Numbered from the stretch's first letter, positions 1-6,087 are shown. The stretch: 6,673 nt of DNA from Acidobacteriota bacterium (GCA_003224835.1 QHZX01000213.1:1-6673), one strand, 5' to 3'. Numbers and translations: made by a program. The notes: generated from the letters alone by a model not told the origin.

Positions 1-292
1 CAGCGTCGTTGGGCGCGATCCCAAACTGATTTTTGTCGGTGATACGTTTCTGCTGCCGCTGCCAAAACTCGATATAGTCTTTCTGCCAATGCTCACCCTT
101 GGCCTGCTGCAAAAATAGCGCGGCAGAAAATTCAGCAAACCCTTCAGAAAGCCACTGATCGTGATAGGATGCCCAACCCACCGCGTGTCCCCACCACTGA
201 TGCGACACTTCATGTGGCGTTACTTCCTGCACGAAAGCAGTGAATTGGTTGTCGATTCTGCCAAACAGCAACCACCGTTGCGTGGAGTCAAG
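1..292 (-). pseudogene. M1-type peptidase, zinc-site segment beyond an in-frame amber stop (partial, cut by window edge)
   Basis: This is the continuation, in the same reading frame, of the peptidase gene that halts at the TAG at 293-295. The 97 codons directly after the stop are open to the window edge. Counting the stop as codon 625 of the gene, the segment contains the gluzincin motif HEVSH at residues 652-656 (bases 200-214), followed by QWWGH. The third zinc ligand, a glutamate in WLSEGFAEF, is at residue 675 (bases 143-145), which gives the HEXXH-x18-E spacing of the M1 family. The catalytic site is therefore intact but would not be translated unless the amber codon is read through, suppressed or a sequencing error. 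No ATG occurs in frame here; TTG (269-271) and GTG (230-232) are the possible restarts and neither was judged convincing. The family assignment is firm; whether the gene is dead is not known. Confidence 0.8.
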
Positions 293-2167
293 CTAGGCGG
301 AAATTGGCAAATAAACTAAATTCGGCCACGACTGCCCATAATTAAAATCAGGCTGTTCTGTAATGTAAATGTGATTGAAGCCGCTTTTACCAAAGAAATA
401 GTCGCAGAGCTGCAACTCGGCCCGTGTCTCCTGCAGCGCATATTGGGTCATTGAACGCGGTGCCATGCCAGAGAGGGCGGAACTCTTGAAGGCATTCAGA
501 CGGTCTGGCAACTCCGGCAAATAATATCCCTCAATTTGATATCCGTCTTTATTGTCAGCAATATCTACCTTTTGGTACTGGCCAAAGTTGAATCCTGCAA
601 CCGCAATCGGTTTCGCGGTTGTCCAGTGGCTCGCCGCAAAGTCTCCCTCCATCCACTCCCGCTCGAGCATGCCTAAACTAATAAGCTTGTATTTTTTAGG
701 AATTTTGAACGTCAGGTCATAAAGCGCACGTTCATTAAATCCATTCAGATTGGGATACCACGATTCGCGCGCGTGCACGTAATAGCTGCCGTTACCGGCG
801 TTCAGGAGCACTTTGTCGCCGCCGTACTCGATAGTGACAGAGCACTCCTTCCCGGCATCGATTGCGTCAGCTAGAATCACGTAGAACGAACCATCCTGTT
901 TTCGGTTCTCCTGAAGAAAGTAAAGGTCCTTACCAGCCTGGTCGCTCACCCGGGTCACTCGAAGGTTCGGCAACAGCCTGAATTTCACTACTCGTTCCCC
1001 TGCGATAAGCGGTTCAAATGTCACTGTCGCGATACTCGCCAGATGATCGTTCTTGCCGATTACAGTCTCAATTTTGAATTTTCTAGCCTCTAAGTATCGT
1101 CGCTCTTCATCCGAACTGGCTGTGCCCTTGGTGTACTCCTGCGCCAGATGATCGAGGTACCAAATACCATCATCCATTCCTTCGGGATCGTAGTTTATAA
1201 GCGCAATCTCCTCCGGAGAATCCAGTTCCGGCATGGCGCCACCGCGCGGGTGAAACCTGAATCTCAGGTCTTTGTGTTTAGTGCCGCGCATGTACGCGTC
1301 AAAAAAACCCGGGCGATTGGGGTTATAAAGTGAGGCCAGCACTTCTGCATCTACGTTCTCCATGGAGTCGCCATGCAGTAATGACTCAGAAAATCCTAAT
1401 GGGACTTCCCGCCTTTGGCGCATGCTTTCGCGCCAGTGTTCGAGGACTTTTGCACTATCTTCCGAAGTGGCCGTTGAGGTTGTTATCGCGGCCAGCAACA
1501 TCTTTCCTGGCGGGCCCGTGTAGCGAAACACAACATCGGTGAAATCTTCATCGATCTGATCGGTTTTTAGCCGACGGTGGATTTCTGTTTGCGCAAGCCG
1601 GGTCACGGGTTTGAGGGTAAAGTGCCCCGCTCCCACAAATACTGCCCCGGTTACGATTCCATTAACAGGCTCGAGGAGCGTAAGCGTACCCCGCTTCATC
1701 TCGAAGGTTGCTACATCACATTTGAAGGTGAATCCCTCGACGCTAAACGCAGCTCCCAATCCAATCTTGCGCAGCTTGCGATAAACCGCATCCGAGTTGG
1801 CAAATTTGTCATTGTTACCAGGAACCGTGATCTGTTCTTTGGCGACTGGCAATGCTAGGTTAATCTCGAAATTAACATTTACATCGACAAGATCGATGCC
1901 ACGTTCCAGCGGTTCAAATCCGCCACTCGTCACACGCAGGATATAAGAGCCTGGTTTCAAATCCGGGATGGCGAAATGACCGCTTGCATCGGAGTTCACG
2001 ATAAGCGGCTGGGCCAAATTGCTGCCGCGTATCTCAATCTGCGCGCCAACTACTACCGCCCCGGTACTGTCTTTAACAGTTCCGGAAACCGTGGCTGCAT
2101 TCAGGCAAACGGGCAAGAGTAGAAGAAGGAAAAAGCCCAGGATGCAACGGGAGCGCCAGGATGACAT
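293..2167 (-). CDS. Secreted M1-family metallopeptidase, N-terminal part with carboxypeptidase-regulatory-like domain, ends at premature amber stop
   Basis: This 624-residue product lacks the zinc site, which lies in frame just beyond its TAG stop. The chosen start is ATG 2165-2167. It has GGAGG seven bases upstream and gives a clean signal peptide: MSSWRSR, a hydrophobic run at about 9-22, and a likely cut after LNA. Frame upstream of this ATG is open for 67 codons but has no protein-like character. Residues 26-95 resemble a carboxypeptidase-regulatory beta-sandwich (SGTVKDSTGAVVVGA, then SGHFAIPDLKPGSYILRV). Residues 125-350 form a region I recall from acidobacterial M1 proteins (LLEPVNGIVTGAVFVG) but cannot name. 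Residues 363-550 look like the M1 N-terminal beta domain, and YGQSWPNLVYL at 610-620 sits where the GAMEN motif is expected. The product would be exported and presumably act on peptides outside the cytoplasm. As read, it would be catalytically inactive. Confidence 0.85.
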   Translation of the reverse strand: MSSWRSRCILGFFLLLLLPVCLNAATVSGTVKDSTGAVVVGAQIEIRGSNLAQPLIVNSDASGHFAIPDLKPGSYILRVTSGGFEPLERGIDLVDVNVNFEINLALPVAKEQITVPGNNDKFANSDAVYRKLRKIGLGAAFSVEGFTFKCDVATFEMKRGTLTLLEPVNGIVTGAVFVGAGHFTLKPVTRLAQTEIHRRLKTDQIDEDFTDVVFRYTGPPGKMLLAAITTSTATSEDSAKVLEHWRESMRQRREVPLGFSESLLHGDSMENVDAEVLASLYNPNRPGFFDAYMRGTKHKDLRFRFHPRGGAMPELDSPEEIALINYDPEGMDDGIWYLDHLAQEYTKGTASSDEERRYLEARKFKIETVIGKNDHLASIATVTFEPLIAGERVVKFRLLPNLRVTRVSDQAGKDLYFLQENRKQDGSFYVILADAIDAGKECSVTIEYGGDKVLLNAGNGSYYVHARESWYPNLNGFNERALYDLTFKIPKKYKLISLGMLEREWMEGDFAASHWTTAKPIAVAGFNFGQYQKVDIADNKDGYQIEGYYLPELPDRLNAFKSSALSGMAPRSMTQYALQETRAELQLCDYFFGKSGFNHIYITEQPDFNYGQSWPNLVYLPISA

Positions 2168-2174
2168 TTTCAGA

Positions 2175-2179
2175 CCTCC
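2175..2179 (-). promoter_or_regulatory. Ribosome binding site GGAGG of the M1 peptidase gene
   Basis: GGAGG on the minus strand lies seven bases before ATG 2165-2167. It is the main reason for preferring this start over the upstream extension, and the choice agrees with the signal peptide beginning at this methionine. Confidence 0.75.
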
Positions 2180-2226
2180 GCAATTCCCGGTGTGCCGACA
2201 CGGCGGGTGTTCAGCCAGAAGTGGAG

Positions 2227-2255
2227 AGTATGCGCCAATCCTTAACCGCGCGCAA
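2227..2255 (-). promoter_or_regulatory. Weak candidate promoter for the M1 peptidase gene
   Basis: On the minus strand, TTGCGC (2250-2255) and CATACT (2227-2232) are 17 bases apart. They match the housekeeping consensus at 3 of 6 and 4 of 6 positions. The -35 box touches the tandem 16-bp repeat, which would place that repeat where an activator or repressor could act. The match is weak and sigma-factor preferences in this organism are unknown. Confidence 0.25.
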
Positions 2256-2286
2256 GGTTGAGTATTGACCAGGTTGAGTATTGACC
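2255..2286. repeat. Perfect 16-bp tandem duplication
   Basis: The unit AGGTTGAGTATTGACC occurs twice back to back (2255-2270 and 2271-2286) with no mismatch. Both copies lie between the end of the aconitase-family gene and the start of the M1 peptidase gene. It could be a duplicated regulatory site for the peptidase or a recent slippage duplication; the sequence alone does not decide. Confidence 0.9.
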
Positions 2287-2315
2287 AGGAAGAATATCGG
2301 TTAATGATGCACTCT

Positions 2316-3512
2316 TTAGGCCGGGACCCGCTCTTCGCTGGGTTCGTATTCCACGATGTAACCTGCAACGGCGCTCGCCGCGACTGTCAATGGGCTCGCA
2401 AGATACATTTGTCCAGGCCCGCTGCGCCCCGGAAAATTGCGGTTTTGGGCGCTGATCACAACCTGATCAGGCCGGGTGGAAACCCCAGGCCCCGCGTTGA
2501 TGCAGGCCCCACAGCTTGGCTCAATGACGTGGGCCCCGGCTTTCGCGAAAACGTCTAAATATCCCTTTCGTATGCAGTACTCCCGCGTCTCCTGCGATCC
2601 GAACTGGATGTAAAACTGTACCGAATCTGCCACCCGCTTACCGTGCTTCAGCGCGTCCGCCAGAACTCGCGCATACATATCCATGTCTTCGTTTTTTCCG
2701 GCCGTGCAAGTTCCCCCGTACGCCAGCTCGACTGGAACCGGAATATTCAGATCGCGAATATATTTACCATTACCCGGATCGCCCGGCGTCGCAATCATCG
2801 GCGTGATTTCGGCCGCATCGAGTTCGATCACCTGAGCGTATTCAGCGTCGGGATCGCTCTGGAGCCCATCGATCATTCGCTCTGCCTCGTGGCGATCCAT
2901 CCCGCGACGGTCTACCAGAAATTCAACAGCTTTCTTATCGGGAGCAACGATTCCGAGGCTGAGAATCTTCAGGATTAAATCCTTTGCGGTGACATTCGGA
3001 TGTTTTCGGCCGCGAATCACAATCTTTACTGACTCCGGAACCCGCACGCGCACGTCTTTTGTGATCCAGGAGTTGAAAACGTCCGTCGTGCCAATTCCAA
3101 ACGCTATACAGCCAACCGCGCCGGAGTGCGGTGTATGTGAATCCGAACCGACAACAAGTTGTCCAGGCAGCGCGTAGCTTTCAAGCACCACTGAGTGGCA
3201 GATTCCTTCGGCGCCTTTTCGATCCGTCAACTCGCCGTGAAGCCGGATTCCCTTTCGTTGCGCAAATTCTCCTTGCTTTAACTTGAGCTGTGTCGCCAAA
3301 TCAAGCAGGCCCATCTTGCGCTTCTGCTCGGATAGAACTTCGTCGAGAAAAGTCAGATGATCACGAAAAAAAAGCACCGACTTCGGATCGTTCACTGGCG
3401 CATCGCGCCCCACCAGCTGATCGAAAAAGATCGCCGCCATCGGCGTTACGTACTCGTGGCTGAAGAAATCATGTGCCGCGCAAAGATTTTCTCCCCCAGT
3501 GTCATCGGCCAT
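2316..3512 (-). CDS. Aconitase/3-isopropylmalate dehydratase-family catalytic subunit (LeuC-like), N-terminus disrupted
   Basis: This is the Fe-S dehydratase catalytic domain, 398 residues if started at ATG 3512. Family members isomerise hydroxy-acids such as 2-/3-isopropylmalate or citrate/isocitrate in the cytoplasm. Visible family features are SHE at 18-20, RDH at 50-52, GSDSHTPHSG at 122-131, and the three 4Fe-4S cysteines: C269 in GGTCTAG, and C334 and C337 in PSCGAC. NRNFPGRSG is at 357-365. The active-site set thus looks complete. Only from about residue 15 does the protein resemble the family; the first residues read out of frame through the end of the upstream swivel-domain frame, with a 67-base overlap. 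The independent start has only GAGGG 11-15 bases upstream. More likely this is the second half of one gene with a broken frame. Leucine synthesis is the best-known role, but substrate cannot be told from sequence, so no symbol is given. Confidence 0.85.
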   Translation of the reverse strand: MADDTGGENLCAAHDFFSHEYVTPMAAIFFDQLVGRDAPVNDPKSVLFFRDHLTFLDEVLSEQKRKMGLLDLATQLKLKQGEFAQRKGIRLHGELTDRKGAEGICHSVVLESYALPGQLVVGSDSHTPHSGAVGCIAFGIGTTDVFNSWITKDVRVRVPESVKIVIRGRKHPNVTAKDLILKILSLGIVAPDKKAVEFLVDRRGMDRHEAERMIDGLQSDPDAEYAQVIELDAAEITPMIATPGDPGNGKYIRDLNIPVPVELAYGGTCTAGKNEDMDMYARVLADALKHGKRVADSVQFYIQFGSQETREYCIRKGYLDVFAKAGAHVIEPSCGACINAGPGVSTRPDQVVISAQNRNFPGRSGPGQMYLASPLTVAASAVAGYIVEYEPSEERVPA

Positions 3513-4165
3513 ATAACGCGGGAGCCCTCGCCCGCGGCCCCAATCGGCGGTATCGACACTTTCCCTTGCAGCCGCGCAACATTGAACTGAAAAAGCCCGC
3601 CGTATTCAATGATCTGGCGGGTAATCTCATCTTCATCTTTCGTGAATTGCGAGAGCGGAATTTCCTGACCGGAGCGGACTTTGTCGATCAATGAAAAATC
3701 TGTTGAAGTGAGTACTCCAAGATTTTGGCAATTCTGCTTGTAAATGCGCTCGATATTCTCCGCGATCACCAGCTTGATGCCTGCGCACAACTCCGCATAC
3801 GGAGACTGTTCCCGGCTTGAGCCCTTTCCGCGCCGCTTTCCGCTGACCGCAGCAACAAATCCGCCGCGCTTCACGTCTCCCCGCTGGATTGGCACCTCAT
3901 TGCCGCACTTCAGACCGGTGTAAGGAAATTCGCCGAGCGTTTCATCAAAGAAGAAGCAGATGTGGGCAGGAGTAATTTCATCTGTCGAAATGTCATCTCG
4001 CAGCTTGGGATTGTTTTGCGGATTTTCCGTATCCCAGGCCAGGTCCTCTCCAGCAAGCTGGCGCCTGATCAACTCCGGGTCTTCGGTCAGAAACAGGATT
4101 CGTCCCTGAAGCCGCACACTTGACGGCCGCTTTTCGATCCGCCGCTTCGATAAGGCCTCAATCAC
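3446..4165 (-). CDS. Aconitase/3-isopropylmalate dehydratase-family swivel domain (LeuD-like), N-terminal part of a swivel-first enzyme
   Basis: This 239-residue frame carries the swivel domain that closes over the Fe-S active site in this family. DDISTDEITPA is at 57-67, the substrate-loop region RGKGSSREQSPYAE at 112-125, and IAENIERIYKQNCQNLGVL at 134-152. After a linker at about 200-218, residues 220-231 read PMTLGEKIFARH, which matches the beginning of the catalytic domain (compare LeuC, which starts with a similar TLxEKxF segment). The frame then ends a few codons later in out-of-frame residues. The swivel therefore precedes the catalytic domain in one intended polypeptide, the order known from AcnB and opposite to AcnA. 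The start is GTG 4163-4165, with GAGG six bases upstream. A separately working small subunit is the alternative, but the EKIFARH tail argues for a fused ancestor. Confidence 0.85.
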   Translation of the reverse strand: MIEALSKRRIEKRPSSVRLQGRILFLTEDPELIRRQLAGEDLAWDTENPQNNPKLRDDISTDEITPAHICFFFDETLGEFPYTGLKCGNEVPIQRGDVKRGGFVAAVSGKRRGKGSSREQSPYAELCAGIKLVIAENIERIYKQNCQNLGVLTSTDFSLIDKVRSGQEIPLSQFTKDEDEITRQIIEYGGLFQFNVARLQGKVSIPPIGAAGEGSRVIWPMTLGEKIFARHMISSATST

Positions 4166-4171
4166 GATCCG

Positions 4172-4175
4172 CCTC
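4172..4175 (-). promoter_or_regulatory. Ribosome binding site GAGG before the GTG start of the swivel-domain gene
   Basis: GAGG on the minus strand lies six bases before GTG 4163-4165 and supports the use of this non-ATG start. No closer ATG with a better site was seen. Confidence 0.55.
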
Positions 4176-4189
4176 GCGCCCTGACCCCT

Positions 4190-4216
4190 ATTTTACGCTC
4201 TTGCGGCACAGGTAAA
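4190..4216 (-). promoter_or_regulatory. Candidate promoter of the aconitase-family gene
   Basis: On the minus strand, TAAAAT (4190-4195, 5 of 6 to TATAAT) lies 15 bases after TTTACC (4211-4216, 4 of 6 to TTGACA). Transcription would begin about 15-20 bases before the GTG start, leaving a short leader with the GAGG site. The spacing is shorter than the ideal 17, so confidence is modest. Confidence 0.35.
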
Positions 4217-4249
4217 TTCAGATGCATGCTGCATGTGCGCCATCCGGCA

Positions 4250-4261
4250 CGATTGCAATCG
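4250..4261. repeat. 12-bp perfect palindrome upstream of the aconitase-family gene
   Basis: CGATTGCAATCG equals its own reverse complement. It lies 34 bases beyond the -35 box of the candidate promoter, on the side away from the gene. A nearby short inverted repeat, ATGCA/TGCAT with a three-base loop, is at 4222-4234. A dimeric regulator site is possible; there is no T-run, so it does not look like a terminator for the DUF1684 gene upstream. Confidence 0.5.
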
Positions 4262-4268
4262 GGTTCGG

Positions 4269-4308
4269 GCTGATAGCTGAGGTGCCGACTGAGAGCCGAC
4301 GCCCGACG
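4269..4308. repeat. Degenerate GCYGANN heptamer array just beyond the DUF1684 stop codon
   Basis: GCTGATA, GCTGAGG, GCCGACT, GCCGACG and CCCGACG follow one another on the plus strand with a few spacer bases. The array ends five bases before the DUF1684 stop codon at 4314-4316, so it lies in the intergenic space. A similar array is found at the other end of the same gene (5228-5255). Confidence 0.5.
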
Positions 4309-4313
4309 CCTAA

Positions 4314-5270
4314 TTAATGATGCGCATGCGCCCGGTCATACTTCTCCCCGGCGGAGATTGCGACTGGTAGCCGGTTTTCTTTCGGGGCTAAAGGGCACGT
4401 CGCGTAAGGAGTCACCGCACAAGGCGGATTGTAGGCACGATTGAAATCCACCACTACTTTTCCGTCGACTACAGGGTCCGTATCAAGGAACCTTCCCCCT
4501 GGATAAGTCTCTGTTTTGCCGGTCAGGTCACCCATCACAAAGCTCAAACCCTTTGCCGGATCACCGCTCAAAGCAGTCAACGTCAGGTCCTGCCCATTCA
4601 GCTTGAAATGAACTTCGCCCGCAATCGGTGTTGGAGTTACATCTCCGAGCACGTTCGGAACATCGACGGTTTTCTTCCCGTCCGACGGCACAAACGTTCC
4701 TGTGACACGGTAAGTCATATCGAGCGGAAAGAAAGTCGGCTCAGCGTAATTGCGAGCGGCTTCACTGTTCAGGTCTTTCAGCCGGATTCCCACTCGCGAT
4801 CCGCGCTGAATCACGTACATACGCAAGCTGCCCATCTCGATAACCGTCGGCTTGCCAGTTACATCGGCCTGCAGCTTTGCCTGGACCACCGATTGGCCGT
4901 CGATTTTCGCCTGTGTACCTTTCTCAAGTTCGACCGAAACTGCGTCGCCCTCAAGCTTAAACACGCCCGCATGAGCCGGTCCCGACGGAAGCACAATCGC
5001 ATTGTCGCTGCCGCTGCCAAACATATTCGCGCCCGGCTTCAACCAGAACAGTCCCGCAAGGACGAGCCAATTCTGCTTGAGATCATCAACCAGTTCCGAT
5101 TTCCACTTCTCAAAAGATTGCAAGTAAGCAGTATCAGGCGGCTGAATTGAAAGAACAGGCACGCAGAGGATTACGATTGCCACGACCAGAACCGGAATTC
5201 TGTTCCGCGAAATCTGACACACAATTCGCCGATGGCCGAAAGCCGATCGGCGACTAAGTCTTTCTTGCAT
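4314..5270 (-). CDS. DUF1684 family protein, exported or membrane-anchored
   Basis: This 318-residue protein is recognised as DUF1684 from its conserved blocks: LAGLFWLKPGANMFGS at 71-86, YPGGRFL at 256-262, and the C-terminal DFNRAYNPPCAVTPYATCPL at 275-294 followed by ENRLPVAI. No biochemical function is known to me for the family. A basic N-terminus and a hydrophobic stretch at about 25-41 suggest a signal peptide or membrane anchor; the residues before Cys36 do not make a lipobox, so secretion or an uncleaved anchor is more likely. The product ends in a small histidine cluster, RAHAHH. Start ATG 5268-5270 is chosen for the GAGGGA just upstream; it overlaps the phosphatase gene by 17 bases, implying translational coupling. 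GTG 5220-5222, right before the hydrophobic segment, is an alternative but lacks a ribosome site. Confidence 0.88.
   Translation of the reverse strand: MQERLSRRSAFGHRRIVCQISRNRIPVLVVAIVILCVPVLSIQPPDTAYLQSFEKWKSELVDDLKQNWLVLAGLFWLKPGANMFGSGSDNAIVLPSGPAHAGVFKLEGDAVSVELEKGTQAKIDGQSVVQAKLQADVTGKPTVIEMGSLRMYVIQRGSRVGIRLKDLNSEAARNYAEPTFFPLDMTYRVTGTFVPSDGKKTVDVPNVLGDVTPTPIAGEVHFKLNGQDLTLTALSGDPAKGLSFVMGDLTGKTETYPGGRFLDTDPVVDGKVVVDFNRAYNPPCAVTPYATCPLAPKENRLPVAISAGEKYDRAHAHH
5228..5255. repeat. Four-unit heptamer repeat forming a hairpin, inside the phosphatase/DUF1684 overlap region
   Basis: On the plus strand the units are GCCGATG, GCCGAAA, GCCGATC and GGCGACT, a strict seven-base period. The same bases can fold: CGCCGAT (5227-5233) pairs with ATCGGCG (5246-5252), with an inner GGC/GCC stem and a CGAAA loop. 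It encodes residues 6-14 of the DUF1684 protein, an arginine-rich stretch. It lies just inside the start codon, so an mRNA hairpin here could affect initiation. Confidence 0.6.
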
Positions 5271-6087
5271 ATTCCCTCGAATCGGGCAGCGGTTCCAACC
5301 CACGTCCCGCAAAGATCTGCTGGAACTCGTTCACCAGTTCATCGTGGATCAATGCGTTCGAAGCCACGGTCTCACGGCTGTCCAACTTAAATTTGCCACC
5401 GCTGAAATCTGTTATGCGTCCGCCCGCTTCCTCCACGATCAGCACTCCAGCCGCCGTGTCCCACGGATTCAGATTGAATTCCCAAAATCCATCAAAACGC
5501 CCGCACGCCACCGAGCACAAATCCAGCGCCGCCGACCCCGGACGCCTGACTCCATGCGATCGCAGTGTGATCTGATGATAAAAATAAATATTCGGATTCT
5601 TGTGTCGTTTGTGGCTGGGAAAACCCGTAGCCAAAAGCGATTGTGCGAGTTTTGGAACAGTCGAAACGTGAATCGGCCGTTCGTTGAGATATGCTCCCGT
5701 GCCCCGTTCAGCCGCGAACAGTTCGTCTCGGGTCGGATCATAGCAAACCCCTGCAATCAGCTCCTGCCCTTTTTGGAGTCCCATGGAAACGCAGAACACG
5801 GGATATCCATGAGCAAAATTCGTCGTGCCATCCAGCGGATCGATGTACCAACGAAATTCGCTGCCGGTATCCCGCAGCCCCTCTTCTTCGCCGAGAACAT
5901 CATGAGAGGGCCACAGTTTGCGAATACGTTCGCGAATCAACGCCTCCGATTTGCGGTCCGCGGCCGTGACTAGATCTGCCTCGCCCTTGTATTCAATCTG
6001 AATATTGCGATCGAAGAATTGCATCAGCAGCGCGCCGGCTTCACGCGCAATGGCGGCCATCGCCTGGACATACTCGAATTTTGGCAT
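5254..6087 (-). CDS. Inositol monophosphatase family protein (SuhB-like)
   Basis: This cytoplasmic Mg2+-dependent sugar phosphatase has 277 residues, normal for the family. Members hydrolyse myo-inositol 1-phosphate and, in bacteria, sometimes other phosphomonoesters; the substrate here is not determined. The metal-site motifs are all present: KGEADLVTAAD at 34-44, GEEEG at 66-70, IDPLDGTTNFAHG at 82-94, and NPWDTAAGVLIVEEAGG at 207-223 with the catalytic-site Asp210. The segment ATGFP at 153-157 and RRPGSAALDL at 181-190 also match SuhB. ATG 6085-6087 is chosen because MPKFEY leads straight into the first helix; an in-frame TTG at 6097-6099 would add four residues. Neither has a clear ribosome site. 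The stop lies inside the next gene, DUF1684, so the two are probably co-transcribed. The gene diverges from proB across 129 bases. Confidence 0.93.
   Translation of the reverse strand: MPKFEYVQAMAAIAREAGALLMQFFDRNIQIEYKGEADLVTAADRKSEALIRERIRKLWPSHDVLGEEEGLRDTGSEFRWYIDPLDGTTNFAHGYPVFCVSMGLQKGQELIAGVCYDPTRDELFAAERGTGAYLNERPIHVSTVPKLAQSLLATGFPSHKRHKNPNIYFYHQITLRSHGVRRPGSAALDLCSVACGRFDGFWEFNLNPWDTAAGVLIVEEAGGRITDFSGGKFKLDSRETVASNALIHDELVNEFQQIFAGRGLEPLPDSREYARKT
5273..5278 (-). promoter_or_regulatory. Ribosome binding site GAGGGA of the DUF1684 gene
   Basis: GAGGGA on the minus strand sits immediately before ATG 5268-5270, with four bases between GAGG and the start. It lies inside the end of the phosphatase coding region, which supports reinitiation or coupling between the two genes and fixes the DUF1684 start. 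Confidence 0.6.

Noticed and set aside
293..295. Pyrrolysine or other programmed amber recoding
   Set aside because: Not claimed: no pyl gene or suppressor tRNA is in the window and one isolated TAG is better explained by error or mutation. It is kept as a testable alternative in the findings.
2168..2368. N-terminal extension of the M1 peptidase by 67 residues
   Set aside because: The extension has no domain character, crosses the 16-bp tandem repeat and the GGAGG site, and would bury the signal peptide. ATG 2165-2167 explains all of these.
3446..3512. Programmed -1 frameshift joining the swivel and catalytic domains
   Set aside because: The net shift is compatible with -1, but no convincing X XXY YYZ slippery site is seen in the overlap, and a simple slip would not restore the apparently missing residues between EKIFARH and the SHE block.
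4262..4313. Intrinsic terminator after the DUF1684 gene
   Set aside because: The GC-rich stretch consists of direct heptamer-like repeats rather than a stem-loop, and no T-run follows on the minus strand.
4608..5150. Plus-strand open frame of 180 codons opposite the DUF1684 gene
   Set aside because: It is antisense to a clearly conserved protein, is rich in Arg, His and Ser, and shows no recognisable motif or ribosome site. It is a shadow of the real gene.
5469..5756. Minus-strand 95-codon frame inside the phosphatase gene
   Set aside because: It is an alternative frame of a well-supported gene with no independent signal.
5344..5973. Plus-strand open frame of 209 codons opposite the phosphatase gene
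   Set aside because: It is fully antisense to the inositol monophosphatase motifs and shows no domain-like pattern.
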